DNA from: Bimuria novae-zelandiae CBS 107.79
Taxonomy: Eukaryota > Ascomycota > Dothideomycetes > Pleosporales > Didymosphaeriaceae
NCBI GenBank assembly: GCA_010015655.1
Contig: ML976660.1
Coordinates: 1,413,872 to 1,477,871, forward strand
Reading direction: 5' to 3'
DNA: 64,000 nt
The notes under the pieces are model-generated. The model worked only from the letters and a program-made list of their open reading frames with translations. It was not told where the DNA came from and ran no database searches. A program made the translations under genes and the position numbers. Of the stretch, positions 25,202-36,559 are shown one piece after another. Each line of letters begins with the position of its first letter. Position 1 is the first letter of the stretch.

Positions 25202-25243
25202 TAAATAACTTATAAGGATATTAAGCCTAAAGAGGGTAGATAA
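25202..25243 (+). promoter_or_regulatory. Gypsy A copy 1 tail with polypurine tract
   Basis: The short remaining piece of Gypsy A between Copia C and the 3' LTR. AAAGAGGGTAGATAA just before the LTR is the expected polypurine primer for plus-strand DNA synthesis. Copy 2 has AGAGAGGGGAGCTAA at the same place. Confidence 0.6.
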
Positions 25244-25672
25244 TATTAAGATTTATTAAGATCTAATATAATGCCGGGCGGGGCATAGATACTTATTTAT
25301 ATAACTAAGCTAAGATTTCTAACTTAGCTATAGGTTACGTGATTAGTCACGCGTCCTAGAAGTATTGGGCATCCCAGAAGTATCTTGGCACATGGGACTT
25401 TGGAACTCTTGGAATTATTAGGATTCATGGGACGAGCCATGTTTATGGGAACGCGATAATAGCCTTTCACTATTATGTTTAACCTATTTACTAATTTATT
25501 ATTTAGATTTAACTTAGGCTCTCGTATTAATTTAATTATATTATACACACCATTAATACTAACGCCCTATTAATACGTGCAAGCTATTAATACCTCTTAC
25601 CTATATTACTAACACTCTTGCCTGAGAACTAACCTTACCCCTTTGGGACCAGCTACCCCGTAGGGCTTAACA
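25244..25672 (+). repeat. 3' LTR of Gypsy A copy 1
   Basis: 429 bp, from TATTAAGAT (TGTTAAGAT after RIP) to GGGCTTAACA. It aligns along its length with 36095-36518 reversed and with the two pieces 42269-42492 and 44416-44629. Confidence 0.85.
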
Positions 25673-26204
25673 CTCTGGCCCTTTGTTTTCTCATTATTTT
25701 TTTTAAAATAAAACTTATAAATAATGAATAAAGTAGACTTTAGAGTAGTTAAAATTACTTAAGATTTTAATATATTACTCTCTGTATATATATGTACACC
25801 TTATATAAGATTTGCTTTAATATATCTCTGCTATTAAATAAGATACTAAGAAGTAAAGGTTAGATTTTAATGTTCAGATCCGTGCGGACCTAACCCAACC
25901 CCAACCCATTTACCAGCCTATTTAAGAGTATATTATAAAACTATAAGACTATTGCGATTTAATCTTTTTTAGGGTACCTAACACTACTATTACTAATAAT
26001 ATTAAGGCGCGCTAAAGCTCTTAATGATATATCTTTTAGCTATTTAGTATAACTATTAACTAGAAATTAACACATTAACGTATAGTTATAAAATTAATAA
26101 CTAAAGCTAAGCTACTTACTCTGTTTCTTACTAGCTTAAAAATAAAAGAGCAGTACGATCTATTTAAAAGACTGTTAACGTGTCTGACAAGTAAGTAGTA
26201 TAGA
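25673..26204. other. AT-rich intergenic stretch, no gene recognised
   Basis: RIP-like AT-rich sequence with no readable frame. One GC-rich patch at about 25869-25917 contains CCTAACCCAACCCCAACCC, which resembles a degenerate telomere-type C-rich strand but is too short to interpret. Confidence 0.5.
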
Positions 26205-27152
26205 TAAGCGAGCGGCACACCCTACTAACCTTTTTTAATATATTACTTTATATCTATAATAACTCAACTACCTCTTACTTAGTTATCTTATAATAAAGTA
26301 AATATTTACTTAACTATCGTAGCTATGAATTAATACTAAATTTAGAGTAGGCAACGTACTACTACTATATTTAATATTTTTAAAACTACGCTTTAATACT
26401 AACGCGTAGAAATTACTATATAACGTAATTACTAGCCTAAATTAAAAAACCTACCTAGGATAGAAGAGGAGGTAAATATAAGGCATATTCTTAACCTAGA
26501 TTTGCGAGGATCACCGCCCACGCTAGGTGCTGTGCGAGATATAGTGGATAAGCTACTCGCTAAGCGAAGCATTAGTAAGATTAGTAAAAAGTACCTATAT
26601 AACTTTATTAAGCGAATAAATAGCCTTAATAGGCGATTCAATTAGCCGTATAATTAGTAAAGAAGTCTATATAAGGATTTAGAAATAATTAAGGCCTAGT
26701 TTAACTTTATAGCGCGTACTAAAGCGACCTATAGTATTTATAATTAAAATACTTATAACTTTAATAAGATAAATATTATAATAAGTAAGATATTAGCTTA
26801 GTTTATTATTACAGGCTTAAAGAGACGTGATAGGCTGAAAGTAATATAATTAGGTAATTATAAGTAGGTTATTGTCCGTACGCGGTACGGGCAGCTACCT
26901 AATGCGATGTCTTAAGACAGGTGACAATGGTTATGTAATACCGCATAGGCAAAGGCATAGACCATAGTTACCGTGCGCGAGCATCAATTCTTATAACCCC
27001 CTTTCCTCCGTACGTAGAATAGACAGACAAGACTTAAATACCAGACCCTTTTCTCACCCGTACCATCGTACAACTATCTAGCCCTATCATATCGCGATAT
27101 GCTTGGCTTAGTATAACCCATTCAACAGTTATAGTAATTTATAAGATTAACA
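26205..27152 (+). pseudogene. 5' half of a Y-like pogo transposon (Y2)
   Basis: Begins with a Y-type terminal inverted repeat (26205-26229, TAAGCGAGCGGCACACCCTA...). The transposase start follows: RGSPPTLGAVRDIVDKLL at about 26505-26560, SKKYLYNF near 26585 and ERRDRLK near 26820. These are homologous to Y at 8950-9290. The sequence is interrupted by a solo LTR (26873-27127) and stops near 27152, where it abuts the TPR fragment; no right terminal repeat is present. Heavily RIPped. Confidence 0.75.
26873..27127 (+). repeat. solo LTR, un-RIPped
   Basis: 255 bp from TGTCCGTACGCGG to ACCCATTCAACA, flanked by exact 5-bp duplications GTTAT (26868-26872 and 27128-27132) within the Y2 transposase. 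Base composition is ordinary, unlike its surroundings. It shares only its ends with the 33457-33720 LTR (TGTCCGTACGC and CATTCAACA type), so it comes from a different but related Copia family. It probably arose by LTR-LTR recombination. Confidence 0.85.
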
Positions 27153-27625
27153 AGACCGTGTGGAGGATGTACTTGGCGCATGCACGATACGCTCTACAAT
27201 CGGGGTTTGATGGTGTGGGGCATGTGAAGACGGAATTACTTTAGAAAATTTGGGACGTGCGCCCGCAGCGTCGGAAGGTACAAGGACGCAGAGAAGGCTT
27301 TCGCGCAGGTAATGAAAGTTTGAAAGGAGATTTTGGGCGCGGAAATTCATTCCACACTGCGAAGTATGAGGCATCTTGGGTCAGCATACAAGAATCAGGG
27401 GCGATGGGAAGCGGCGGAAAAGCTAAAGGTGCAAGTTATGGCGACTTTCAAGACGAAGCTCGGAGCGGACCATCCTTCCACGCTGACCAGCATGGCCAAC
27501 ATGGCATTGACGTACTGGAATCAAGGCCGGTGGAAGGAGGCCGAAGAGCTGGTGGTGCAAGTGATGGAAACGAGCTCGAGGGTGCTTGGGGAGGAGCATC
27601 CAAGCGCTTTTACCTATCCTTAGGG
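27153..27625 (+). pseudogene. fragment of a TPR-repeat protein gene (kinesin light chain/NLR-type TPR)
   Basis: Ordinary-composition coding sequence with three tandem 42-residue TPRs. The frame reads GRYKDAEKAFAQVMK, then a TGA, then ILGAEIHSTLRSMRHLGSAY, NQGRWEAAEKL, LGADHPSTLTSMANMALTYW, NQGRWKEAEELVVQVME and LGEEHPSAF, and stops at TAG 27621-27623. The NQGRW.EAEEL...LG.EHPSTL pattern is that of TPR_10/TPR_12 repeats at the C-terminus of many fungal NACHT/NB-ARC proteins. The catalytic part, start and end of such a gene are absent. It adjoins the Y2 fragment on the left and degraded Copia D on the right, so it is a displaced or captured fragment. The longer 137-codon frame at 27257-27670 is out of register and spurious. 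Confidence 0.75.
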
Positions 27626-29393
27626 ATAGTAGATTCATTCTTTATATTATACAGCAAGCTCTACTACTAAAGCAAGGAAGAAATAGTACGAAACGTATAT
27701 TAAAATAAACACTTAAGCTACACGAACTAGTAACTAAATAATAATAGTAATATCCGCGCGATATACTGCAATAGTAATTAATTATGCTATTATCATAGAA
27801 TCTTACTAGTAATTAATAACTCTACGCGATAATAAGAAGAACTAGAAATAATTTTTATTATATAAATAATTTACGAAAGACACAGGGATATTAGAGGTAA
27901 TACTATAAGAAGAGAGTAACCTAGAATACTAAAGTAACAGGATTAACATGTTAAAAGCTCTAATAATACAATAACTCTAACTATACGCAGGCTATGTAAT
28001 TACTAATTTTTATATATTAACTAAAAATATGCTACCATTCTATGCTTGTATATTAAGGACTTTAAAGGATAGACGCTACAAAACTTCTCTATACTTAATT
28101 ATATATTTAAAAAAAAGGCTTGTGTAAGTACTAGAGAATAAAAGAATTATACTATAGTTAAATAGTAAGATTACTTAAGCTTAGAAGCTATAAAATATAG
28201 CTTAAGGAAAGGCGGACGCAGTTACCTATACGTAACTTTTATTATTATATAGAGTTCTGCACAAACGTATAAATAACACGCCGCTACTAGAATAACCTCC
28301 TTAACTACTATAGTAGCAACTACCTATAATTATACTATAATAAGAGCTACGATACCCCTCGTACGAACGATAAATGCTATTTCGCACGCCTATCGCCGCA
28401 CTATACCTGTTAGAACTACTTATAGGATAGTACCTACCTGCGCGCCTTCTATTGCCTTATAATTTGTACAAACTCCTACTGCTAAGGGATAACACTAATA
28501 AGTAGCTCTTAGCAGACAAGATAATATAGTTCTAAAAAGTATATAGGAAGGAGAATAACTATTTAGGTAGACTATATAATATACTAGTAAATAAGATAAA
28601 AATCTTTACTAATCTATACTAGCACTTAAATATTTAGAATACTTAGTACGCAGATATCTTTTTAGATATCTTAATAAACTATGTAAGTGCGTACTACCTG
28701 CATAAAATAGGTCCTAGCCACACCTAAAAGTTATTATACAAAAACCTAAGTAACTATTTTAATACTAACGTTAATTATAGCTAATACTAGATACACTAGA
28801 CTACTATAACGTTTATATAATACTATTAAAAATACCTAGATATAAATCTGCATAAAGTCTTTAAAGTAATAATTAATAAGCTTATCCTTGCATAGAGGGT
28901 ACTAGAAGTAAACTTTTAAGGGGAGCTCTTACTCTATACTACTATCGTACGAGACTGTTGTAGATAACTAGAGCTAAAATAAGCTATATTCTCTATTAAA
29001 CTAACGTGCGAAGCATTATTTAATAATCTTTATATAGTGATTTAAGTTACTATAGACTATTAGACTTACTAGTATCTATAAGCACTAGTGGACACCTACT
29101 ATATAAACTTAAAATATAACCTCGCACGTAGGAAAAGGAGTCTTACATCCCGTAGGTAAAGATTCCGCATATAATTATCCTTATTGTTATCGTTACGCTT
29201 AAGTAATAATTATACAGTGATAAAGAAGTGCTTTATATACTATAAAGAGGGATATTAGGTAATAAACTATCCACGTAGTAATTATACGCGTGTAACTAAG
29301 TAGTATATTAGTTTATATAAAAAATATTATAATAAAACACCATTGTATAATGCGGTACATTCCTATATTTAAAAGTTTGAAGGCTACTAAAAA

Positions 29394-29632
<239 letters not shown>

Positions 29633-32600
29633 GATAAGGCTATTAACCACCGTACTTCTATTCCTTACCTTTATTAGACAACTGGCGAAGGTATCTATAA
29701 TATTAAACTGAAAGAGTACGTAAAATACTTTATCCTTAAAGACTGCTATTATATAACCTACTAAGGTACGTTATAGGATACAGGCATAGCTAAGATCTTT
29801 ATAATTAGTAAATTATAACTTAAAGCCTACGTACGGAAGAATCCTCACACGATTATTAACTAAATACTTAGCTAGAAAAATATTATCTTTAGAGAATAAA
29901 ACCTAAGATGATTAATAGGCACTATATAAATTTAAAACCTAATTAGTATAAGTACCCACTATATTCTAGACACTTTTATACTATTTCTACTATGCCTTAC
30001 AGACGTAGATTACCTTAAGACGTACTTTAATAATATTTAAAACGTTATTATAGGTAAGGATGGCACAACTGTCTCTATTATATATAAATAAGAACACCTA
30101 TTCTTTAATATTAGCAAGTAGGAATTAGTATTATTCTTTATAAAACTTAAACTACGCCACCTATATTACTGCTTTAGACACTCATATATAGAGAGACTTT
30201 AGAAGATGCTATTAAATATAGACTATAAGGTAAATGCTAATATTTTAAAAAAGATCTAGAAGTTTTATTACTTACGCTAGTTATATAATTAAGCCCCTTG
30301 TCGCTTTAAACTCTCTATTAAAGATAACACCTACTTTAACTATAAGGTTACTATTCACGTTATATAAATTAGCAACATGGATGTCTTTTACGTAGCAGAT
30401 ATAAATATATTATTCTAGGCTGCTATATTCCTTAAATTACAATTCGCACGAGATACCTAGGAAGCACTATACAAATGCTAGATTAACACATACTAAGATC
30501 CGCCTAACTATATTGTCCACGACCTAGGTACAAACGTTATATTAAAAGATTTTAGGAATCATACGAAAATTGTAAAACTAATCTATAAATAAATAATTAT
30601 AAAGGTATATTAAGTAATAAGAAAGATTAAGCGCACGCATGCTTGTCTTTACTATATGTTTAATATTTTTAAGATAGAGTTAGGAGACTATATAGCGGAT
30701 AAGGATATTCGTTAGATAGTAATTAAGGCCTTTAATAATACTACTAGCCTAAACAGCCTCGTACCAATGATACTAGCTTTAGAGCATACCTAATAATTAA
30801 TATAGACTTGCCCCTATCTCCTGATATTATCGCACGGGTAGATGCCGTGTGAAAGGCAATAAAGATACTTTATATAAAGAGAACTAAGGCTAATATTAAT
30901 CGTGTATTTAATACCTATAATAATCTAGTATTATACAACGTCCTTGCGCTTTTACTTAGCTTAGAGGTAATAGTATAAAGAGAGAAGAAGGGATAGGATA
31001 GCCTATATAAGATTAAAGGAATAGAAGAAAAAGACATAATTATTAACCCTAAAAATAGCTTTATTAAACTTTAATATCCGCATGTTAAGCTATACTATCG
31101 CGATAAGAATAATACTACACCTATAGCTACTAGCATGGATGAGGTGGCTCCCGTACGAAGGGATCCGTCATAGTAGAGGAAAAGAGGGAGGCTAAGGAAG
31201 AATGTCGCACCGGACGCTCTTACACTAGCACAAAATAATATTTCCCTAAGCAGTAATATATTTGCATAAGAGGACAACTAAGCTATATAAAGAAGTAATT
31301 AGTAGTGCTAGCTAACCTAAAAAAACCATTTAATAGGTATTCTTTACTTAGAAAGAGGAGGATAATTAAATACTATCCTTAAAGCTCCGTGCGGATAGTA
31401 TAATTACTACACCCAAAAAACTTTTTAAAAATCTAACTATATAGAAATAGATACCCCTGTTATCAAGAGTATATTTAAGATTCTATCTTATAATCTATCT
31501 TAGCACTTAGGACGGATCTTTAAATTTTACTTTATATAAGAAGTTAAGGACAAGACTACTTAACTATATAAAAAGTCCCGCTTAGTATTCGCCAGTTACT
31601 TAGATAAAGAGAAGGATAAGATAGTTATATAATTACTTACTATTTGAAGGATAAGCTAGTAATTAATTTTTACTATTAAAGTAAGCTTTAGGGTATTATA
31701 CGGGATACATTTCGAATTACGCGACATTACCTAGGCCTATATTTAGTCTACTAATAAACTACTTTGTACGCTCTACGCAAAACCACTAAAGAAAATACGC
31801 TAGAGTTTCTTACTAAACACTAGGTTTTATATTATATAACTACTATAAAGACAGGCTTCGCATGCACATTTCGTCGTATAATCTATACGTATTAATTACT
31901 AATAAAGGTGAATATACCTTTAGGATTACTAGCCTCTAGATAAACAACACCTTAAGCATTATAATAAAGGATTTTATATAAAGAGAAGAGAAGGAACTAT
32001 AAAAGATAAAGTTTTATATAAAGGATAAAACTATTCTAGTAAAGGAGTAGCCTATTAAATGTAATAGCGATAGGATTAAACTTACGCACGATACGATAGT
32101 CCTTACCTAAAAGAAATAAGTAAGCTACCTTCGTATAATTAACCTAAAAAATAAGGATACTATATAATAATATATCAAGTAGCGTGCGAGAGGTATATAC
32201 AACGTATCTATATATGAACTAGAGGTAGTATTTAATTTTTCTATTACTATATAAACTACGGATCCTTTGCACGACGATATTAAGGTACTTAACGCATAAA
32301 TGTAATAGTAAATTAATAATAGTAAGTGCGGTCTTATCTTTATACTATTATAGTTTAATTATGCGAAGCTGTTTATCTTTATAAATAAATTATTTACTAA
32401 TAATAAGGACCTAAGCTTATAGCTAGGTTTCTTTGTTATACTAGGTACTAAGCACTTTGTGGAGGCTAGGTACAATATTAAAATCCTTTAGAATATTATA
32501 TACTAGAACTCTAATAAGTGTAAATGAGTAATAAGGAGTGTCCTTGCTAGTACGCTGTATAGCATATTTAGAGGGTTTAATAATGCTATTACTTTTAGTA

Positions 32601-33456
32601 TAACTCTCTAATAGATTGTGCACACTTTTAACCTGCCTATAATCTTTATAATTATTTACATAGATTCTGAGCTATTATATAATTACCTAGTTAAGCTAGG
32701 CACTACAAATTAGAAGAGGCTTATAATTAATATTATATTACTTAGGGAATTGTATAAGAACTAAGAGATTATAAAGATTAGGTAGAATAAGAGTAAAGAT
32801 AACCCCGCCAACGCCTGTATAAAGAAGACCCTAAACTAGGCCCTTAAATCCTTAGTTTTAACTAATCATTTAGTAATTACTATAAAAGTATTAGTAGACT
32901 GTTTAGAACTTCTATAAAAGGATAATAACTAACTAAGTTCCTATATAAGACTATTTCCTACCTATTTTTTATTTTTATTGTTGTTTTCCTTTGTACATAC
33001 ATTTATTTAAGTTAATTATTTTCAGATTGTCTTACATTATTACTGTATATATAAATAATAGAAAGGGAAAGGAGCCAGGGAATCGTACGATAGGATTTAT
33101 AAAGTGGATGCTAAAGAAGAGGAAGTAAAGAGAGAGGGAAGATCTTATTATATATATCTCCATATGCAGAGATTCTGCACTATTCCGCTATAAATTCTGC
33201 ACTATTCTGCTATAGAATTCCGCACTATTTTGTTATAGAATTCTATATAAATAGCCCGTATACTACTAAAGATTTATAGGACAAACGCATAAAGCAGGAT
33301 AATAATAGCTTAAGGCCTTAGCTAGGAGATAGACTAACATTTACTAGGTTATTTATAGGGGAATAGGCAATACGCAATTAAATAGACCTATATAGACGAG
33401 AAGGAGGTGATTAGTATAGAAGGCAACTCTTTAGACAAAAACAGAAAAGTTGCTAG

Positions 33457-33720
33457 TGTCCGTACGCAGTAGCGTTATGGTTAGAATACTAGTTATCGTG
33501 TGAGAAGGATGCGCGTGCGCGTGCGTGAATAGACGTGCGCGAATAGTCGTGCGCGAACGTGTATATATTCTCCTTTTCGTTTGTACGAAGAATAATAAGT
33601 AAGAACTAATGATATTACCCACCCTAACCTTCTGTACGCTGTGCACACCGTACACTAATTTTACTCTTGCTACGTATGCGTTTATCCTATAAGTAGCCAG
33701 CTGAAAGAGCCTATTCAACA
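33457..33720 (+). repeat. probable 3' LTR of Copia D
   Basis: 264 bp from TGTCCGTACGCAG to CCTATTCAACA, following AAGTTGCTAG. It contains a CG-rich run of GTGCGCG/GTGCGCGAA repeats (about 33510-33560). No second copy lies in the window, so this rests on termini and context. Confidence 0.55.
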
Positions 33721-35550
33721 TTTAGACAATTTTCAAACTTATGTAATTTAGCTAGGAGCTTAAAACGTTGCTAATTACTTAAACACCTTTACTATAATAA
33801 CTATTAATAAGGATATAAAAGATAACTTATAAATTTATTGAACCTAGTTATTACTTACCCTAAAGCATATTAATTAGCTAAAGATATATTTACGCGGTGC
33901 TAAGTTTATAAAAGCTATTAAGCGCGAGTATTAAGAGGTCTAAAGTAAAAGGTACTTTCTAAGACCTTAGTAATATATTAAACTACGCAGGCTAAAGGCG
34001 TCAAGGTAATCTTACTTATATAGGTATTTATATATAAGTTTAATAAAGATAGTTATCTTTTAAGACTTAACTTGTCGCACGCAGAGACTTACAAAAGTAG
34101 TTGAATAATATATATACTACTACTCCTATAGCCTACACCTTTCAAGTAATCATTATAATTACTAACTACTTTAGTTTAGAGCTAAAATAGTATTATATAC
34201 CTAACGCTTTTCTTAACTCTATACTTAATTAAAAGCTATACGCGAAGACTTTTAGTATTTTTAAAAAAGTAAATAGCGACCTTCGATAGGTGTTTTACGC
34301 TTTCTATAGCTTAAAAAACGCCTTTCCTTTTTAGTATAATATATTTAAAGTAGTAGTTAAGCTACTAGAACTTAAGCATATGAAAGGATTTTCATGCCTA
34401 TACGTTAATAATTAGCTTATTTTATTTATTTATGTTAATAATATACTAATTGCATATCTCCTAATAAATGCTTATCTTTATTAAGTCTTTAAGGATAAGT
34501 TAACGGACCAATTTAGACCTAGGGCAATAGGAAACCTAGCCTAGTTTCTTGACGTTTAAGTTATTCGCAATTACTAGAAAAAAATATCTAGCTTATTTAA
34601 GATATATATATTGATAAGATTTATAAGAAGTATGGCATAGAGCTAGTAGGTTATAAGAAGCCTAACTTTTACTTAACGTTAACTTTCTTAATAAGTTAAT
34701 TAAGGACACTAATATTCGATGTATAAAGCTATATTAGGAGCTTATTAGTCACCTAGTCTATATTACTTACTAGACACGATCGAACGTTAATTGCAGCCTT
34801 GTTATCTTTACTAATTATTTTACTAATCTAGAATAGTTCTATATTATAACTATATAACGCGTCTGGCGATACTTACTCGCGACTTAACACTACGCTATTA
34901 AAAGTTTTTATAATAACTTAATTATAAAGATTATCTTTAATAATAATAATTATTATTATAATCTTCTATTCTTTAGCGCGTTAGACGTCTCGTACATGGA
35001 TAATATAAAGATATATTAAAGCTTATAAGGATAATATTTTTTTCTTTATAAGATAATTATTAACTAGAAGACGACTATCTAGCGTACTATTACTAAGTCT
35101 ACTACTAAATTAGAGTTACTTTTAATATCGTTTACTAATTTATAAATAGTGGAGTAGTTTCGCTTCTTTAATAATATCTTATTCAACTTAGGCATAATGC
35201 CTACAATCTACTATAATAATTAATAAATAATAGAAATTATTAATAAGGATCTAGGTCGACTATATATAAAGGTTTAACACGTTAATATCTATTAGATGTG
35301 GATTTAACAGGAGGCAAAGACTTAATAACCTATTATTAAATAAGTCTCTAGAAATAAAATATTCACTAACAGGTTTGCGAAAGTCCTCTTAAAAGGAAAA
35401 TATTAGGAGTTTATTTAATAGCTCTATTTTTTTAATGTCGCGTAACGTCTCTAAGACAGGGGTAATATTGATAATAATTGTATATATTTAGTTACTTAAT
35501 TAAGCAAGGTTTTAGCGTTACATCTTAATTAACATAAAGTTAAGGGGGTG
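33721..35550 (+). pseudogene. Copia element E, RT-RNase H 3' half, RIP-broken
   Basis: Readable Copia pol tail. An RT N-terminal part includes a LVARRDLQK-like segment (about 34070-34100). The catalytic motif YVNNIL (YVDD, D to N) is at about 34432-34450. QFLDVQVIRN is near 34540-34570, and an SFASL..QL-like RNase H stretch lies at about 35150-35330. It ends with the purine-rich tract AAAGTTAAGGGGGTG at 35535-35550. Gag, protease and integrase are missing on the left, where it abuts Copia D. It is a different Copia group from C and D, since it has the ordinary YVDD-type motif. Confidence 0.7.
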
Positions 35551-35748
35551 TGTAACGGTTTAGTATAGAAGCTTAGACTACCCGCATACGTACGGCCCGT
35601 GCACGTGATACACGTGATCCATAGTATATAGCTCTATAGAGTAGCTTCTCAATCAAAAGAACGATTACCTTAACACTTACACTCGTTTTCAACGTTATAT
35701 TATTAAATTACTACGCTTCTTTCTCAATTGTAATAAGCGTCCTAAATA
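35551..35748 (+). repeat. 3' LTR of Copia E (right end approximate)
   Basis: Begins TGTAACGGTTTAG directly after a polypurine tract. The right end is placed at CGTCCTAAATA (CA to TA) by inference only, as no partner LTR is visible. Confidence 0.5.
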
Positions 35749-36094
35749 AAAATATAGATAAATACGCCTTAATTAGATCCTACAGCCAGTAGGAGCAGAA
35801 TTAAAGTTTATACTATTCTTTTAAGTAATTAAATCTAAATTTATAGGCGTTAATTAACAGTAGTAAAATAGGGCTGCTGAAAGAGCCTATAGGATAATAT
35901 ATAATTAAGTTAAACCTACACTAGCACGTGTAAAACTCCTATCTAAGTTCTAATTAGAAATTACTCGGACCGTAGCTTTCCTCTCTAACTAATCGCCATT
36001 GTTAAAGCGTAATATAATACTATACTAAGCATGGTACGACGTAAGGACTGACCTATTACAACTAAGAATAGTTAGATCTGGGGGGGAATACTTA
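35749..36094. other. AT-rich remnant, nothing recognised
   Basis: RIP-like sequence with a small CCTAC/GTAGG hairpin near 35789-35803 and a GCTGAAAGAGCCTAT segment (about 35876) that also occurs near the end of the 33457-33720 LTR, suggesting a scrap of a related LTR. Confidence 0.4.
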
Positions 36095-36518
36095 TGTTAA
36101 GCCCTTCGGGAAAGTGGTTCCAAAGGGATAAATGTTAGTTCTTAGGTAAGAGTGTTAATAATAGAGGTAAGGGATATTAATAGCTTGCGCGTATTAATAG
36201 GGCGTTAGTATTAAAAGTATATATAGTATAATTAAATTAATAAGAAAGCCTAAGTTAAATCTAAATAATAGATTAGGAAACAGGTTAAAGATAATAGTAG
36301 AAGTCTACTATCATGTTCCTATATACATGACCCGTCCCATGAATCCTAATAATTCCAAGAGTCCTAGAAGTCCTATGTGCCAAGATACTTCTAAGACGCC
36401 CGATACTTCTAGGACGCGTGACTAATCACGTGATTCGTGGCTAAGTTAGGAATCTTGGCTAGGCGTACGGATAAGTGTCCATATCCCGCATTATATTAGA
36501 TCGTAATAGATCTGAATA
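36095..36518 (-). repeat. 3' LTR of Gypsy A copy 2
   Basis: 424 bp, homologous over its length to 25244-25672 reversed. It includes the GC-balanced block with ACGCGTGACTAATCACGTGA (about 36413-36432). Confidence 0.85.
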
Positions 36519-36559
36519 TTAGCTCCCCTCTCTAGGCTTCATATCCTTATAAGTTAACT

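Larger units (their letters stand above)
1..25672 (+). mobile_element. Ty3/Gypsy chromovirus, family A copy 1, RIP-degraded and split by nested insertions
   Basis: Once the three insertions (4556-10466, 11654-19139, 19379-25196) and their duplicated target bases are removed, the pieces join into one LTR retrotransposon: partial 5' LTR, gag, protease, RT, RNase H, integrase, chromodomain, polypurine tract, 3' LTR. The joined internal part is about 5.84 kb, close to the 5.75 kb internal part of the second copy at 36095-44629, which supports the reconstruction. The order RT, RNase H, integrase is that of Ty3/Gypsy. All frames carry many TAA/TAG codons, as expected from RIP, so no functional protein can be made. 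The left end lies outside the window. Confidence 0.85.

Noticed and set aside
25869..25917. Telomere-like CCTAACCCAACCCC patch
   Set aside because: Too short and irregular (not repeated CCCTAA) to call an interstitial telomere.
27257..27670. 137-codon plus-strand frame
   Set aside because: Out of register with the TPR frame, which has a clear 42-residue repeat pattern.
33431..33721. 96-codon minus-strand frame
   Set aside because: Lies in the proposed Copia D LTR; no domain and low-complexity CG repeats.
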